NCBI GenBank assembly: GCA_947450115.1
Contig: CANFUE010000001.1
Coordinates: 124,001-188,000 of the forward strand
Length of the DNA: 64,000 nucleotides
DNA from: Acidimicrobiaceae bacterium
Lineage (GTDB): Bacteria; Actinomycetota; Acidimicrobiia; Acidimicrobiales; Ilumatobacteraceae
Direction of reading: 5' to 3'
A program made the translations under genes and the position numbers. The notes under the pieces are model-generated. The model was given only the letters and a program-made list of their open reading frames with translations, made no database searches and was not told the origin of the DNA. Below are positions 27,728 to 35,032 of this stretch, one piece after another (within the stretch, counting starts at the first letter, position 1; each line of letters opens with the position of its first letter).

Positions 27728-28453
27728 CTAACGGCCAAGAACACGCAACGCCACATCGGGCACATTGGTGCAGATGGCATCAACTTTCCACAACACGAGT
27801 TCAGCCATGCGCACTTCATCGTCGCAGGTCCAGGTATTCACCTGTATTCCGTGCGAATGACACAGGTCAATGAGTTCCTGTGTTAACAGACCCACCCACG
27901 GGTGGAGCGCACTATGCCCACCACGAACAAGGCCATCAACAATGTTTTGTGCATCATTTGGAGCAACAATACTGGTGAGCCAAGCAGTGCGTAGTTGCGG
28001 CGCAATATTGTGCACTTTGTCAATAGTCTCTCGACGAAATGACGAGATGAGAAACCGTGAACTTTCATCGCGCACAACAAGCGCACGGGCAACCACTTCC
28101 GCGATGCTGTCGCTGCTATCAAAGTCGGGTTCGTTTTCATCATTTTTGATTTCTACATTCACCCACATTCCTACACACGCATCGAGTGCTTCATTCAAAG
28201 TAGGAATATGTTCGGGAAGCTCGCTGCGTTGCAACATACAAATATCTCGCCCATCGTCCAATCGTGGGTCGTGATGCACCACCAATTGGTGATCAGCGGT
28301 CAGCCGAACGTCGAGCTCTACCCCATCGGCCCCCATATCGCCAGCAGCGCGAAATGCCAACACTGTATTTTCACGCTCGGCTCGAGAGGCTCCACGGTGG
28401 GCCAAAACGAAGGTTTGAGAGCCAACTGTTACGGGAACAAAAATTTGATTCAT
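27728..28453 (-). CDS. Glycerophosphodiester phosphodiesterase
   Basis: Hydrolyses glycerophosphodiesters to glycerol-3-phosphate and an alcohol. From the ATG at 28453 it has 241 residues and opens the TIM-barrel with FVLAHRGASRAERENT, GADGVELDVRLTAD and LVVHHDPRLDDG, giving the catalytic histidines and metal-binding acidic residues of the family; NVEIKNDENE supplies another. The open frame extends to 28510 without conserved sequence. No signal peptide is visible, so it is probably cytosolic. Convergent with the lipid kinase and divergent from whiB1. Confidence 0.9.
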   Translation of the reverse strand: MNQIFVPVTVGSQTFVLAHRGASRAERENTVLAFRAAGDMGADGVELDVRLTADHQLVVHHDPRLDDGRDICMLQRSELPEHIPTLNEALDACVGMWVNVEIKNDENEPDFDSSDSIAEVVARALVVRDESSRFLISSFRRETIDKVHNIAPQLRTAWLTSIVAPNDAQNIVDGLVRGGHSALHPWVGLLTQELIDLCHSHGIQVNTWTCDDEVRMAELVLWKVDAICTNVPDVALRVLGR

Positions 28454-28579
28454 AAATATCAAAGTACTGCTTGTGATTATCAAATTCCCGACGTAACGTG
28501 CCCGAGCCACATAGAACGTGTGGCGAATGAAATATTCACCCCGGGCGAGTACCGCCCCTTAGCAATTGCAGGAGATGAA

Positions 28580-28879
28580 GTGACCATCCTCGCTTCAAGC
28601 CTCGCGCTCGGAAGCGCCGACTACACGTGGCGTTCGAACGCGGTATGCCGTGACACTGACCCAGAGTTGTTCTTCCCTGTAGGAACTACAGGCCAAGCAC
28701 TTCTCCAACTCAGCAAGGCAAAAGAAACCTGCGACCAATGCACCGTCAAAGTCGAGTGCTTGCAGTTCGCCATCGATACCAACCAAGACTCTGGTGTATG
28801 GGGCGGAACTTCAGAAGATGAGCGTCGTGCTATTCGCCGACAAATTGCTGCTCGTCATCGTTCCAGCATTGCTGGCTAA
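28580..28879 (+). CDS. whiB1: WhiB-family Fe-S regulator, WhiB1-like
   Basis: A 99-residue WhiB-type protein holding a 4Fe-4S cluster and acting with the primary sigma factor to control transcription. Cluster cysteines are in NAVCRD, in ETCDQC and in KVECLQ, and the sequence DPELFFPVG followed later by DSGVWGGTSEDERRA closely resembles mycobacterial WhiB1. I choose GTG at 28580 because AGGAG at 28570-28574 gives a good ribosome-binding site at 5-nt spacing and the length fits; the frame is open far upstream (to 28208) but crosses the divergent gene. Its 3' end overlaps pdtaS by 4 bp. The whiB1/pdtaS neighbourhood is the same as in Mycobacterium tuberculosis. Confidence 0.92.
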   Translation: MTILASSLALGSADYTWRSNAVCRDTDPELFFPVGTTGQALLQLSKAKETCDQCTVKVECLQFAIDTNQDSGVWGGTSEDERRAIRRQIAARHRSSIAG

Positions 28880-30417
28880 ATCGCCGCAATAGGAACAACA
28901 AGTTCAATCATTGTTCCCATCGAGTTGCTCGGCAATTCCACATCTGCTTCTTCGTAATCTGCTGCGGTCGCAGAGCGCATGTCGATGGTGCCACCAAGCT
29001 CTGTGCTCACCAAGGTGCGAACAATCGACAGGCCTAAACCAGTTGCTTGACTGATATCGAAATTGGGGTCGAGACCCGCTCCGTCGTCGAGCACTCTCAC
29101 GCACAGCCGAGTGCTTTCTTCACCTTGTGGCGACACTTCAACTTCTTGAGACAAATGCACCGAAACATTCCCGCCACGATGCGAGTTGCTCTCTTTAAAA
29201 CCGTGGTCAACAGCATTTTGCAAAAGCTCTGTGAGCACCACCGATAACGGCGTTGCAATGGTTGCGGGCAAGCGCCCACCATCTCCATGAACGACAAATC
29301 GAATGGGTCGATCGGGTGATTGCAAACTTTCTTCAACGAGCCGTAGCAGCGGCCGCACAATTTCGATGAACGCAACATCTTCACCTGGCTCACGCGACAA
29401 GGTTTCATGCACTAAAGCAATAGTGCGAATACGTCGCACCGATTCATTCACGGCCGACTTCGCTTCGCCTTCTTCCAACCTGCGTGCCTGCAATCGCAAT
29501 AACGATGAAATTGTTTGCAGGTTATTTTTTACGCGGTGGTGAATTTCACGAATTGTTGCATCTTTCGACAAAATCAAACGATCGCGGCGACGCAGTTCAG
29601 AAACATCACGCAACAAGAGAACTGCTCCCGTTGCACTATGCGACCCATCTTCGTGGTTCACATTGAGTAGCGGCATGCAGCGCGCGAGCAAGGTGACCTC
29701 GGATGTTTGGTCGAACTCTTCGACCACTGGTTCATGACGCTCAAATGCTTGCCGAACTGCACTATCGGTGAAACCGAGTTCTGCCAGAGTTTGACCCACA
29801 CTGTTTGCGCCGATGCCCACCCTGTGCAATGCCGACACCGCATTCGGCGAGGCGTAACGCACGCGAGCCGCTTCATCAATGACCAACACTCCGTCGCCTA
29901 CACGAGGGGCAACACTGGAGTCGGCTGCTTTTCCCGGAAAGGGGAAAAGGCCTTCTTTGATCATGAGTGAAAAACGGTCGAATATTTCCAGATACGTCCG
30001 CTCCAGTTCACCTGGCTGACGACTGCTGCGCGTTGACCATTCGCGGCTCAGAACCGCAATGGGGCGGCCATTAAAACGCACAGGAATGGCAAACATACGT
30101 GCTTGTTGTCCACCTTCCCCAAATGGAATTTCACCCTCGCTCCATTCACCGGTTGCATAGGCCTGTGCCAGTAACAACTCTTCGTCGTGGGCTGCCCACG
30201 TTGCAACGTGGTCGGCGATATACAAAGTTTGCCCCGTGGCTGCACGCACATGTGCTCCAACAATCCATTTGCCATTGCTTGCTGGCAGATACAAGAGCAA
30301 GTCGGCAAAACAAAAGTCGGCGAGCATCCCCCATTCAGAGATGAGGTTTTGCAAATGAACGATGTCTTCTTTTTCAAGAAGCGTATTTTGTCGAGCTAGG
30401 TCGCCGAGAGTTGCCAT
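28876..30417 (-). CDS. pdtaS: Sensor histidine kinase PdtaS
   Basis: A 513-residue cytosolic histidine kinase with an N-terminal GAF-type domain (residues about 1-145), a PAS-like domain (about 165-275, with VLVIDEAARVRYASPNAVSA), and a HisKA_2/HATPase core. The phospho-acceptor is in TIREIHHRVKNNLQTISSLL; N and G boxes are in LTELLQNAVDHGF and DDGAGLD...GLGLSIVRTLV. The domain order and the N-terminal sequence match PdtaS of mycobacteria, whose partner PdtaR is an RNA-binding (ANTAR) antiterminator; pdtaR is not in this window. It follows DUF3107 by 12 bp and overlaps whiB1 at its 3' end. Confidence 0.92.
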   Translation of the reverse strand: MATLGDLARQNTLLEKEDIVHLQNLISEWGMLADFCFADLLLYLPASNGKWIVGAHVRAATGQTLYIADHVATWAAHDEELLLAQAYATGEWSEGEIPFGEGGQQARMFAIPVRFNGRPIAVLSREWSTRSSRQPGELERTYLEIFDRFSLMIKEGLFPFPGKAADSSVAPRVGDGVLVIDEAARVRYASPNAVSALHRVGIGANSVGQTLAELGFTDSAVRQAFERHEPVVEEFDQTSEVTLLARCMPLLNVNHEDGSHSATGAVLLLRDVSELRRRDRLILSKDATIREIHHRVKNNLQTISSLLRLQARRLEEGEAKSAVNESVRRIRTIALVHETLSREPGEDVAFIEIVRPLLRLVEESLQSPDRPIRFVVHGDGGRLPATIATPLSVVLTELLQNAVDHGFKESNSHRGGNVSVHLSQEVEVSPQGEESTRLCVRVLDDGAGLDPNFDISQATGLGLSIVRTLVSTELGGTIDMRSATAADYEEADVELPSNSMGTMIELVVPIAAI

Positions 30418-30429
30418 GGCACTGTGGCT

Positions 30430-30666
30430 TTAACCGCCGAAGCCCATGCGCTTATCGCTTTCCGGACTACCGAATTCAACGTAAGCAATTTTTGCACCAG
30501 GCACTGCAACTTCGCGGCCTTTTTTATCGGTGAGCCACAACACATCTGTCGCTCCCGAAATTGCGGCATCAACTGCAGTTTTAATTTTCTTTCGCGCCGC
30601 AGCATCGTCTTCCACCTCGAGTGTGATTTCACGAGGGCTTTGGGTAACTCCGATTCGAATGTCCAT
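30430..30666 (-). CDS. DUF3107 family protein
   Basis: A 78-residue actinobacterial protein of the DUF3107 family. It begins MDIRIGVTQSPREITLEVED, has a central helix and LWLTDKKGREVAVPGAKIAYVEFG, and ends with the family's basic GFGG-type tail. Function is unknown. It lies 9 bp after mrp and 12 bp before pdtaS on the same strand, so the three form an apparent operon. A 62-codon-longer antisense frame here is a shadow. Confidence 0.88.
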   Translation of the reverse strand: MDIRIGVTQSPREITLEVEDDAAARKKIKTAVDAAISGATDVLWLTDKKGREVAVPGAKIAYVEFGSPESDKRMGFGG

Positions 30667-30675
30667 ATGTGAACC

Positions 30676-31821
30676 CTACGAGATCTTGAGGGCAGAGCTA
30701 AAGATCTTCTTCGGTTTCAATTCGGTCGCAATGCGCTCAGCCATCTGGTGGAAGATCATTGCGGTCTCGCTTGTGGGGTCGACAGCGGTAATAGGGTGCC
30801 CATCGTCGCCACCTTCACGCAATGCGTTCATGAGGGGAATTTGCCCCAAAAGCGGCACATTCAACTCATCAGCAAGCTCTTGCCCGCCACCTGAGCCAAA
30901 AATCTCGTATTTTTTGCCATCGTCACCAGTGAACCACGACATATTTTCAATGACGCCACGAACGGTGAGATTCACTTTTTCTGCCATTGCCGCCGACAAT
31001 CGTGCAACTTTTTGCGCTGCTGGTTGTGGAGTTGTGACGACATACACCTCGGCACGTGGCAAATACTGGCTCAGGCTGAGGGCAATGTCGCCCGTTCCTG
31101 GTGGCATGTCAACAAGCAAAAAGTCTGGTTCATCCCAATACACATCGGTGAGGAACTGTTCAAGTGCTTTGTGCAACATCGGACCACGCCATACCACTGC
31201 TTGTCCATCGGGGACAAAATATCCAATAGAGATACAACGCACGCCCCATGCTTCTGGCGGAAGGAGCATTTGGTCAATAGCAACTGGGTCGCGATCTGCA
31301 CCCAACATACGAGGAATGGAAAAACCATAAATGTCGGCGTCAACAATTCCAACCGTGTGGCCGCGTGCGGCAAGCGCAACTGCCAAGTTTGTTGTCACAC
31401 TGCTTTTTCCTACGCCACCTTTACCTGAGGAAATGAGGAGTGGTCGCGTTTTGGATCCGGGTTGAGCGAAAGGAATGGTGCGCCCCTCGGCATGCCCGTG
31501 CGCAGTTTGTGAACCAGCAGACGAAGCAGCATCACCGTGAACAATGCGACGAACATTTTCACGCTCTGCATCGGTCATCACTCCAAAGGTGAGATTCACA
31601 TCACTTACTGATGGGTCGGCGCGTAAAGCACCATTCACACGATTAGTAATTTCATTGCGTAACGGACACCCCGCAATGGTGAGCACCACGGTGAGGGTCA
31701 CAACACCTGATGCCGACACTTCGACGTCGCGCACCATGCCAAGATCAACAATGGAACGATGAAGTTCTGGGTCTTGTACAGGGCGAAGGGCTTCAATGAC
31801 TTGCTCAACTGCAATGGGCAT
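30676..31821 (-). CDS. mrp: Mrp/ApbC family Fe-S cluster carrier ATPase
   Basis: A 381-residue cytosolic P-loop ATPase thought to carry Fe-S clusters to apoproteins. An N-terminal DUF59 domain (residues about 1-85, with PVQDPELHRSIVDLGMVRDV) precedes the deviant Walker A SSGKGGVGKSSVTTNLAVAL, the DADIYGFSIPRML switch and VDMPPGTGDIALSL. The CxxC motif that binds the bridging cluster in ApbC/Nbp35 is absent: the corresponding segment reads ENMSWFTGDDGKKYEIFG. As I recall, the mycobacterial homologue also lacks it. It heads an operon with DUF3107 and pdtaS and is divergent from a SufR-like regulator. Confidence 0.92.
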   Translation of the reverse strand: MPIAVEQVIEALRPVQDPELHRSIVDLGMVRDVEVSASGVVTLTVVLTIAGCPLRNEITNRVNGALRADPSVSDVNLTFGVMTDAERENVRRIVHGDAASSAGSQTAHGHAEGRTIPFAQPGSKTRPLLISSGKGGVGKSSVTTNLAVALAARGHTVGIVDADIYGFSIPRMLGADRDPVAIDQMLLPPEAWGVRCISIGYFVPDGQAVVWRGPMLHKALEQFLTDVYWDEPDFLLVDMPPGTGDIALSLSQYLPRAEVYVVTTPQPAAQKVARLSAAMAEKVNLTVRGVIENMSWFTGDDGKKYEIFGSGGGQELADELNVPLLGQIPLMNALREGGDDGHPITAVDPTSETAMIFHQMAERIATELKPKKIFSSALKIS

Positions 31822-31885
31822 AAGGGTGACATCCGATTCAAGAAGGTGGATAAGAAATCTGCGCGGTAATTAGCACTATCGCCAT

Positions 31886-31898
31886 AGGTACAATACCT
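31886..31898. promoter_or_regulatory. Palindrome in the mrp/sufR-like divergent promoter
   Basis: AGGTACAATACCT is a perfect 5-bp inverted repeat with a 3-bp centre, 20 bp upstream of the regulator ATG and 64 bp upstream of mrp. The position suits an autoregulatory operator for the Fe-S-type regulator it precedes. It does not match the published-style mycobacterial SufR palindrome as I remember it, so the binding protein is unproven. Confidence 0.4.
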
Positions 31899-31918
31899 CG
31901 CTGTAGAGTAATCAGGTA

Positions 31919-32653
31919 ATGAGTGACCGCATGAATCGTGAGCAACAAATGTCACCTGGCTCTTTCACGGCCACCGTGAGTGCCATCACCTCTGCTTTTG
32001 GCGATCCCACTCGACGCGCCGTGTACCTCTATGTTCGCGAAAGCGACAATGGCGCAACTGCTGCGCAAGTGGCCGAGCATTTCAACTTGCACCCCAACGT
32101 TGCACGCCATCATCTCGACAAACTTTCTGTTGGTGGCTATGTAGAAGCATCCGTAGAAAAGCCCTACGGCGGTGGTGCTGGTCGCCCGTCGAAGCATTAC
32201 CGCTGTGTTGGCCCGTCTCCGCTAGAAGCCCCCATTGTGCGCAGCGATGACCTCGTTTTGAGTTTGCTCGGTAATGCTCTTGAGCTTTTACCGCAGGCTG
32301 AGGCAGAAATCATGGCGGAAAAAGTTGGCGCACAATACGGACGCGTGCTTGCTACTGGTTTGAGTGGCGAAGATCTTGAACATGGCCAGCGCTCACTCAA
32401 AAGCGCATTACAGGCTGTTGCCGATGCACTCACTGCACACGGCTTTGCTGCCCATACCGATCATCGCAACAATCAGTTGCGCATTGTGAATAACCATTGC
32501 CCATTTGGCGATGTGGCAATTGAGCACCCCGTCATTTGTGCAGTCGACCGCGGAATGGTGAAAGGAATGCTCGGTGCGCTGTACGGCGAAACGAACCCCG
32601 AGCTTCAAGAGTCCATTCCACAAGGCGACACTTTCTGCGCCACCAGCGTTTAA
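31919..32653 (+). CDS. SufR-like Fe-S transcriptional regulator
   Basis: A 244-residue ArsR/DeoR-type winged-helix regulator. The DNA-binding domain covers residues about 15-100 (TRRAVYLYVRES, AAQVAEHFNLHPNVARHHLD, then the wing GGGAGRPSKHYR). The C-terminal domain has three cysteines in the SufR pattern: NHCPFGDVAIEHPVICAVD gives C-x12-C, and a third is in DTFCATSV near the end. In SufR these hold an Fe-S cluster and let the protein sense iron-sulfur or redox status. No suf operon is in the window, but mrp, an Fe-S carrier, is divergent. A palindrome at 31886 may be its operator. A start four codons in (31931) is also possible. Confidence 0.8.
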   Translation: MSDRMNREQQMSPGSFTATVSAITSAFGDPTRRAVYLYVRESDNGATAAQVAEHFNLHPNVARHHLDKLSVGGYVEASVEKPYGGGAGRPSKHYRCVGPSPLEAPIVRSDDLVLSLLGNALELLPQAEAEIMAEKVGAQYGRVLATGLSGEDLEHGQRSLKSALQAVADALTAHGFAAHTDHRNNQLRIVNNHCPFGDVAIEHPVICAVDRGMVKGMLGALYGETNPELQESIPQGDTFCATSV

Positions 32654-32663
32654 CGCAAGGGTT

Positions 32664-33299
32664 CTAGTCGCCCCAGAAACGCTGTTCTAAAAATGGGTCT
32701 CCGTACATGTTGTACCCATTGCGCTCCCAAAAACCTGGCGTATCGCCAACGCACGCTTCCATTCCACGCAACCACTTTGGTGATTTCCAAAAGTACAAGT
32801 GTGGAACGAGCAAACGTACAGGCCCGCCGTGAATGGGCTCGATATCTTCGCCTTCAAAGGCGTAGACCACGAGTGATTCCTCACGCAGCACATCTTCCAT
32901 CGGAAGGTTTGCTGTGTAGCCCTGTTCTGCGTGACCCATGAAGTGTGTTGCATTGGCATGTACACCAGCACGCGCAAAAATATCTTTCACACGCACACCG
33001 GTCCAATGTGTGTCGAACTTCGACCACTTGGTGACGCAGTGAATATCTGTTTCTAAAGTAACGCTTGGCATTTCTTTGAGTTCATCAAAAGTCAAAGTGA
33101 ATTCGTTGTCTACTGCACCAAAAACTCGCAGGCTCCACTCGTTGGGCGCATAGGTAGGAACATCACCAACATGCAGCACAGGGAAACGCTCGGTGAGGTA
33201 CTGCCCCGGCGGCAAACGCGCAGGGTCTAAACCCAGTGCTTCTAGTTCTTGTCGATTACGTTCAAAGAATCCCACATACAGAGTCTCACTTAGTTGCAT
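32664..33299 (-). CDS. Sulfite oxidase-like molybdopterin oxidoreductase
   Basis: A 211-residue protein of the molybdopterin-binding sulfite oxidase/MsrP family. The molybdenum cysteine is in LETDIHCVTKWSKFD, and family segments YTANLPMEDVLREESLVVY, HGGPVRLLVPHLYFWKSPKW and the GFWERNGYNMYGDPFLEQR tail are clear. There is no Tat signal, so it is probably cytosolic, unlike periplasmic MsrP. Its start overlaps the end of ccmI by 14 bp, making it the last gene of the cytochrome c maturation operon. The substrate is unknown; a c-type cytochrome as electron partner would be the obvious idea but conflicts with the cytosolic location. Confidence 0.87.
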   Translation of the reverse strand: MQLSETLYVGFFERNRQELEALGLDPARLPPGQYLTERFPVLHVGDVPTYAPNEWSLRVFGAVDNEFTLTFDELKEMPSVTLETDIHCVTKWSKFDTHWTGVRVKDIFARAGVHANATHFMGHAEQGYTANLPMEDVLREESLVVYAFEGEDIEPIHGGPVRLLVPHLYFWKSPKWLRGMEACVGDTPGFWERNGYNMYGDPFLEQRFWGD

Positions 33300-33996
33300 T
33301 CACTTCGGCAACTATTGAGTCAACAAATGTTTGTACTTCACTTGGCGGATTTGCCTCTTGACACTTCTTCAGTTCGGTTTTCGCCGTGGCGGTATCGGCC
33401 GCGAATCGGTAACTCACAATACCTAAAAAGCAATGTGCATCTGGGTATTCGGGGTCGATGAGCGTGGCTCTGCCCAGCCCCACAATGGCGGCCTGTACCG
33501 CTGCGGTACGAATGTCATCAGAAGCTTCTCGCGCCGTGAGCGCCAGCAACCACGACCTATAGGTGAGTGCTTCCACCTCATCGGGGCGAGTTTTCAGTAC
33601 CTCGCTATACATTTTGATCGCCGCTATGGGGTCACTGAAGTTCAGTTGTCGGGCCTGGGCGAGCAAACCGGCCGTACTGTTCGGGCTTCCGCCCGACAAT
33701 GTCTGACCAGGAAGCCGCTGACCCGACTGACGCGCAACAAGCACACCAAGACCAACAGCTATGAGCGCAACTGCCGTTAGTGAAAAAATGATCTTCTTCA
33801 CATTACGGGTTCGGTTTACAGGAACAACTTCATCAACAACTTCGTTGGTCTCTGCACTTCGCAAGACATCGGCAGTGCGCTTCACATAACTACTCTTTAA
33901 ATCTTCGTAATCAGCCTCTGAAATATCACCCGCTGCATATTCACGATCAAGGTCGTCTAACGACGTAAATAAAAAGTCACGCTCTTCGTTACTCAT
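33286..33996 (-). CDS. ccmI: CcmI-like cytochrome c biogenesis protein with TPR-type domain
   Basis: A 236-residue membrane-anchored protein. The cytoplasmic N-terminus (FLFTSLDDLDREYAAGDIS followed by a LKSSYVKR-type helix) is typical of CcmI N-terminal regions. A single membrane helix at about residues 70-88 (IIFSLTAVALIAVGLGVLV) is followed by an extracytoplasmic domain of helical repeats (residues about 105-230) resembling TPRs, which in CcmI chaperones apocytochrome. It overlaps ccmH by 4 bp and the molybdopterin oxidoreductase by 14 bp. The position, ninth in the ccmA-I order, supports the call more than the weak sequence similarity. Confidence 0.72.
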   Translation of the reverse strand: MSNEERDFLFTSLDDLDREYAAGDISEADYEDLKSSYVKRTADVLRSAETNEVVDEVVPVNRTRNVKKIIFSLTAVALIAVGLGVLVARQSGQRLPGQTLSGGSPNSTAGLLAQARQLNFSDPIAAIKMYSEVLKTRPDEVEALTYRSWLLALTAREASDDIRTAAVQAAIVGLGRATLIDPEYPDAHCFLGIVSYRFAADTATAKTELKKCQEANPPSEVQTFVDSIVAEVNATK

Positions 33997-34481
33997 AAAT
34001 ACTCGTCATCAGTTACGTCATTCATTTTCCGCAAAGCAGATTCAACAATGGCAAAATCTTCTTCGGAAGCATTGAGCAATGCAGTATTTTTCCACCTTCT
34101 GAAAATGAGCCATAATCCACATAGACCACCGACAAGCGCCACAACAGGCAATATCCAAATCAAAGACTCAACGCCACTTGTTCGTGGCAACAAAACACTT
34201 CCCGGAAATCTTGTCTCGATAACTGCAACAATTTGATTATCGCTATTTTGTCCACTGGCAACTTCTCGGGCAATTTCGTTGCGAATAGCTTCTGCTGCCG
34301 GGGCACGACTCACATAAATACTTTCACCATTGCAGGTTGGGCACGCCAATTGCTGCGAGACGGCATCGATGCGGCCTTGCTGAGTTAATGGACCTTGACT
34401 ACGTAAGGTACCAAACGCCAACAGACCAACAGTCAGTAAAAGCATCAAGATCCACACCGGCAATGAGTTCAGTTTTTTCAT
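33993..34481 (-). CDS. ccmH: Cytochrome c maturation protein CcmH
   Basis: A 162-residue membrane protein with two hydrophobic helices (residues about 8-24 and 108-127) flanking an extracytoplasmic domain with the thioredoxin-target motif QQLACPTCNGESI, the LxCPxCxGxSI signature of CcmH/CycL/NrfF. The cysteine pair reduces apocytochrome CxxCH motifs together with CcmG. A cytoplasmic tail of about 35 residues follows the second helix. It overlaps ccmG and ccmI by 4 bp each, so translation is coupled throughout. Confidence 0.9.
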   Translation of the reverse strand: MKKLNSLPVWILMLLLTVGLLAFGTLRSQGPLTQQGRIDAVSQQLACPTCNGESIYVSRAPAAEAIRNEIAREVASGQNSDNQIVAVIETRFPGSVLLPRTSGVESLIWILPVVALVGGLCGLWLIFRRWKNTALLNASEEDFAIVESALRKMNDVTDDEYL

Positions 34482-35032
34482 GACCCCGCCAACTCTCTGC
34501 GCAGTTCAGCCAACTTTGCCGACAAAAAATCGTTTGTCACTTCGCCAGCAATACGCAAGCGCACAAAACCCGATGGGTCAATGACCCATGACTCGGGAAC
34601 TTTGGCAACGCCAAAGGCAACGGCAATCGCTCCATCTGGATCTTTCACCTTTGGCCAGTCTCCCCCATTTTTTTGGAAAAAAGCCTTAACTGCGTCATCG
34701 CTATCGTCGTTGACAACCGTGACCAGCTCGGCACCATTTTCTTGAGAAGACTGCGCCTTGTAAAAAGCAACGAGTTGCGGGTGTTCGGCCCGACACGGCA
34801 CACAAGTGCTGTTAAAAAAGTTCAAAACCACCCATGAACCTTTGCGGCGAGCAAGGTCGAACGTTCCACCACCAACGAGCGGAGACGAAACAGCAGGTGC
34901 TGGGTTACCGAGTAGCGGCGTTGAGATTCCGCGTTCTCCCCGAGGCTTAGCGGTCACCAACAAAAGAAAGAAGGCCAGCACAACAACACCAGTAGCAATT
35001 GCGACATTGCGAGCAAGGCGCGATTTATGCAT
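34478..35032 (-). CDS. ccmG: Thiol-disulfide oxidoreductase CcmG/DsbE
   Basis: A 184-residue membrane-anchored thioredoxin-like protein. One N-terminal helix (VAIATGVVVLAFFLLLV) is followed by a thioredoxin domain with the redox motif NSTCVPCRAEHPQLVAF and the cis-proline region AKVPESWVIDPSGFV. It delivers electrons to CcmH and apocytochrome in System I. I place the start at the ATG at 35032, which overlaps the ccmF stop by 8 bp; the frame stays open to 35110, but that would extend into ccmF. It overlaps ccmH by 4 bp. Confidence 0.9.
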   Translation of the reverse strand: MHKSRLARNVAIATGVVVLAFFLLLVTAKPRGERGISTPLLGNPAPAVSSPLVGGGTFDLARRKGSWVVLNFFNSTCVPCRAEHPQLVAFYKAQSSQENGAELVTVVNDDSDDAVKAFFQKNGGDWPKVKDPDGAIAVAFGVAKVPESWVIDPSGFVRLRIAGEVTNDFLSAKLAELRRELAGS

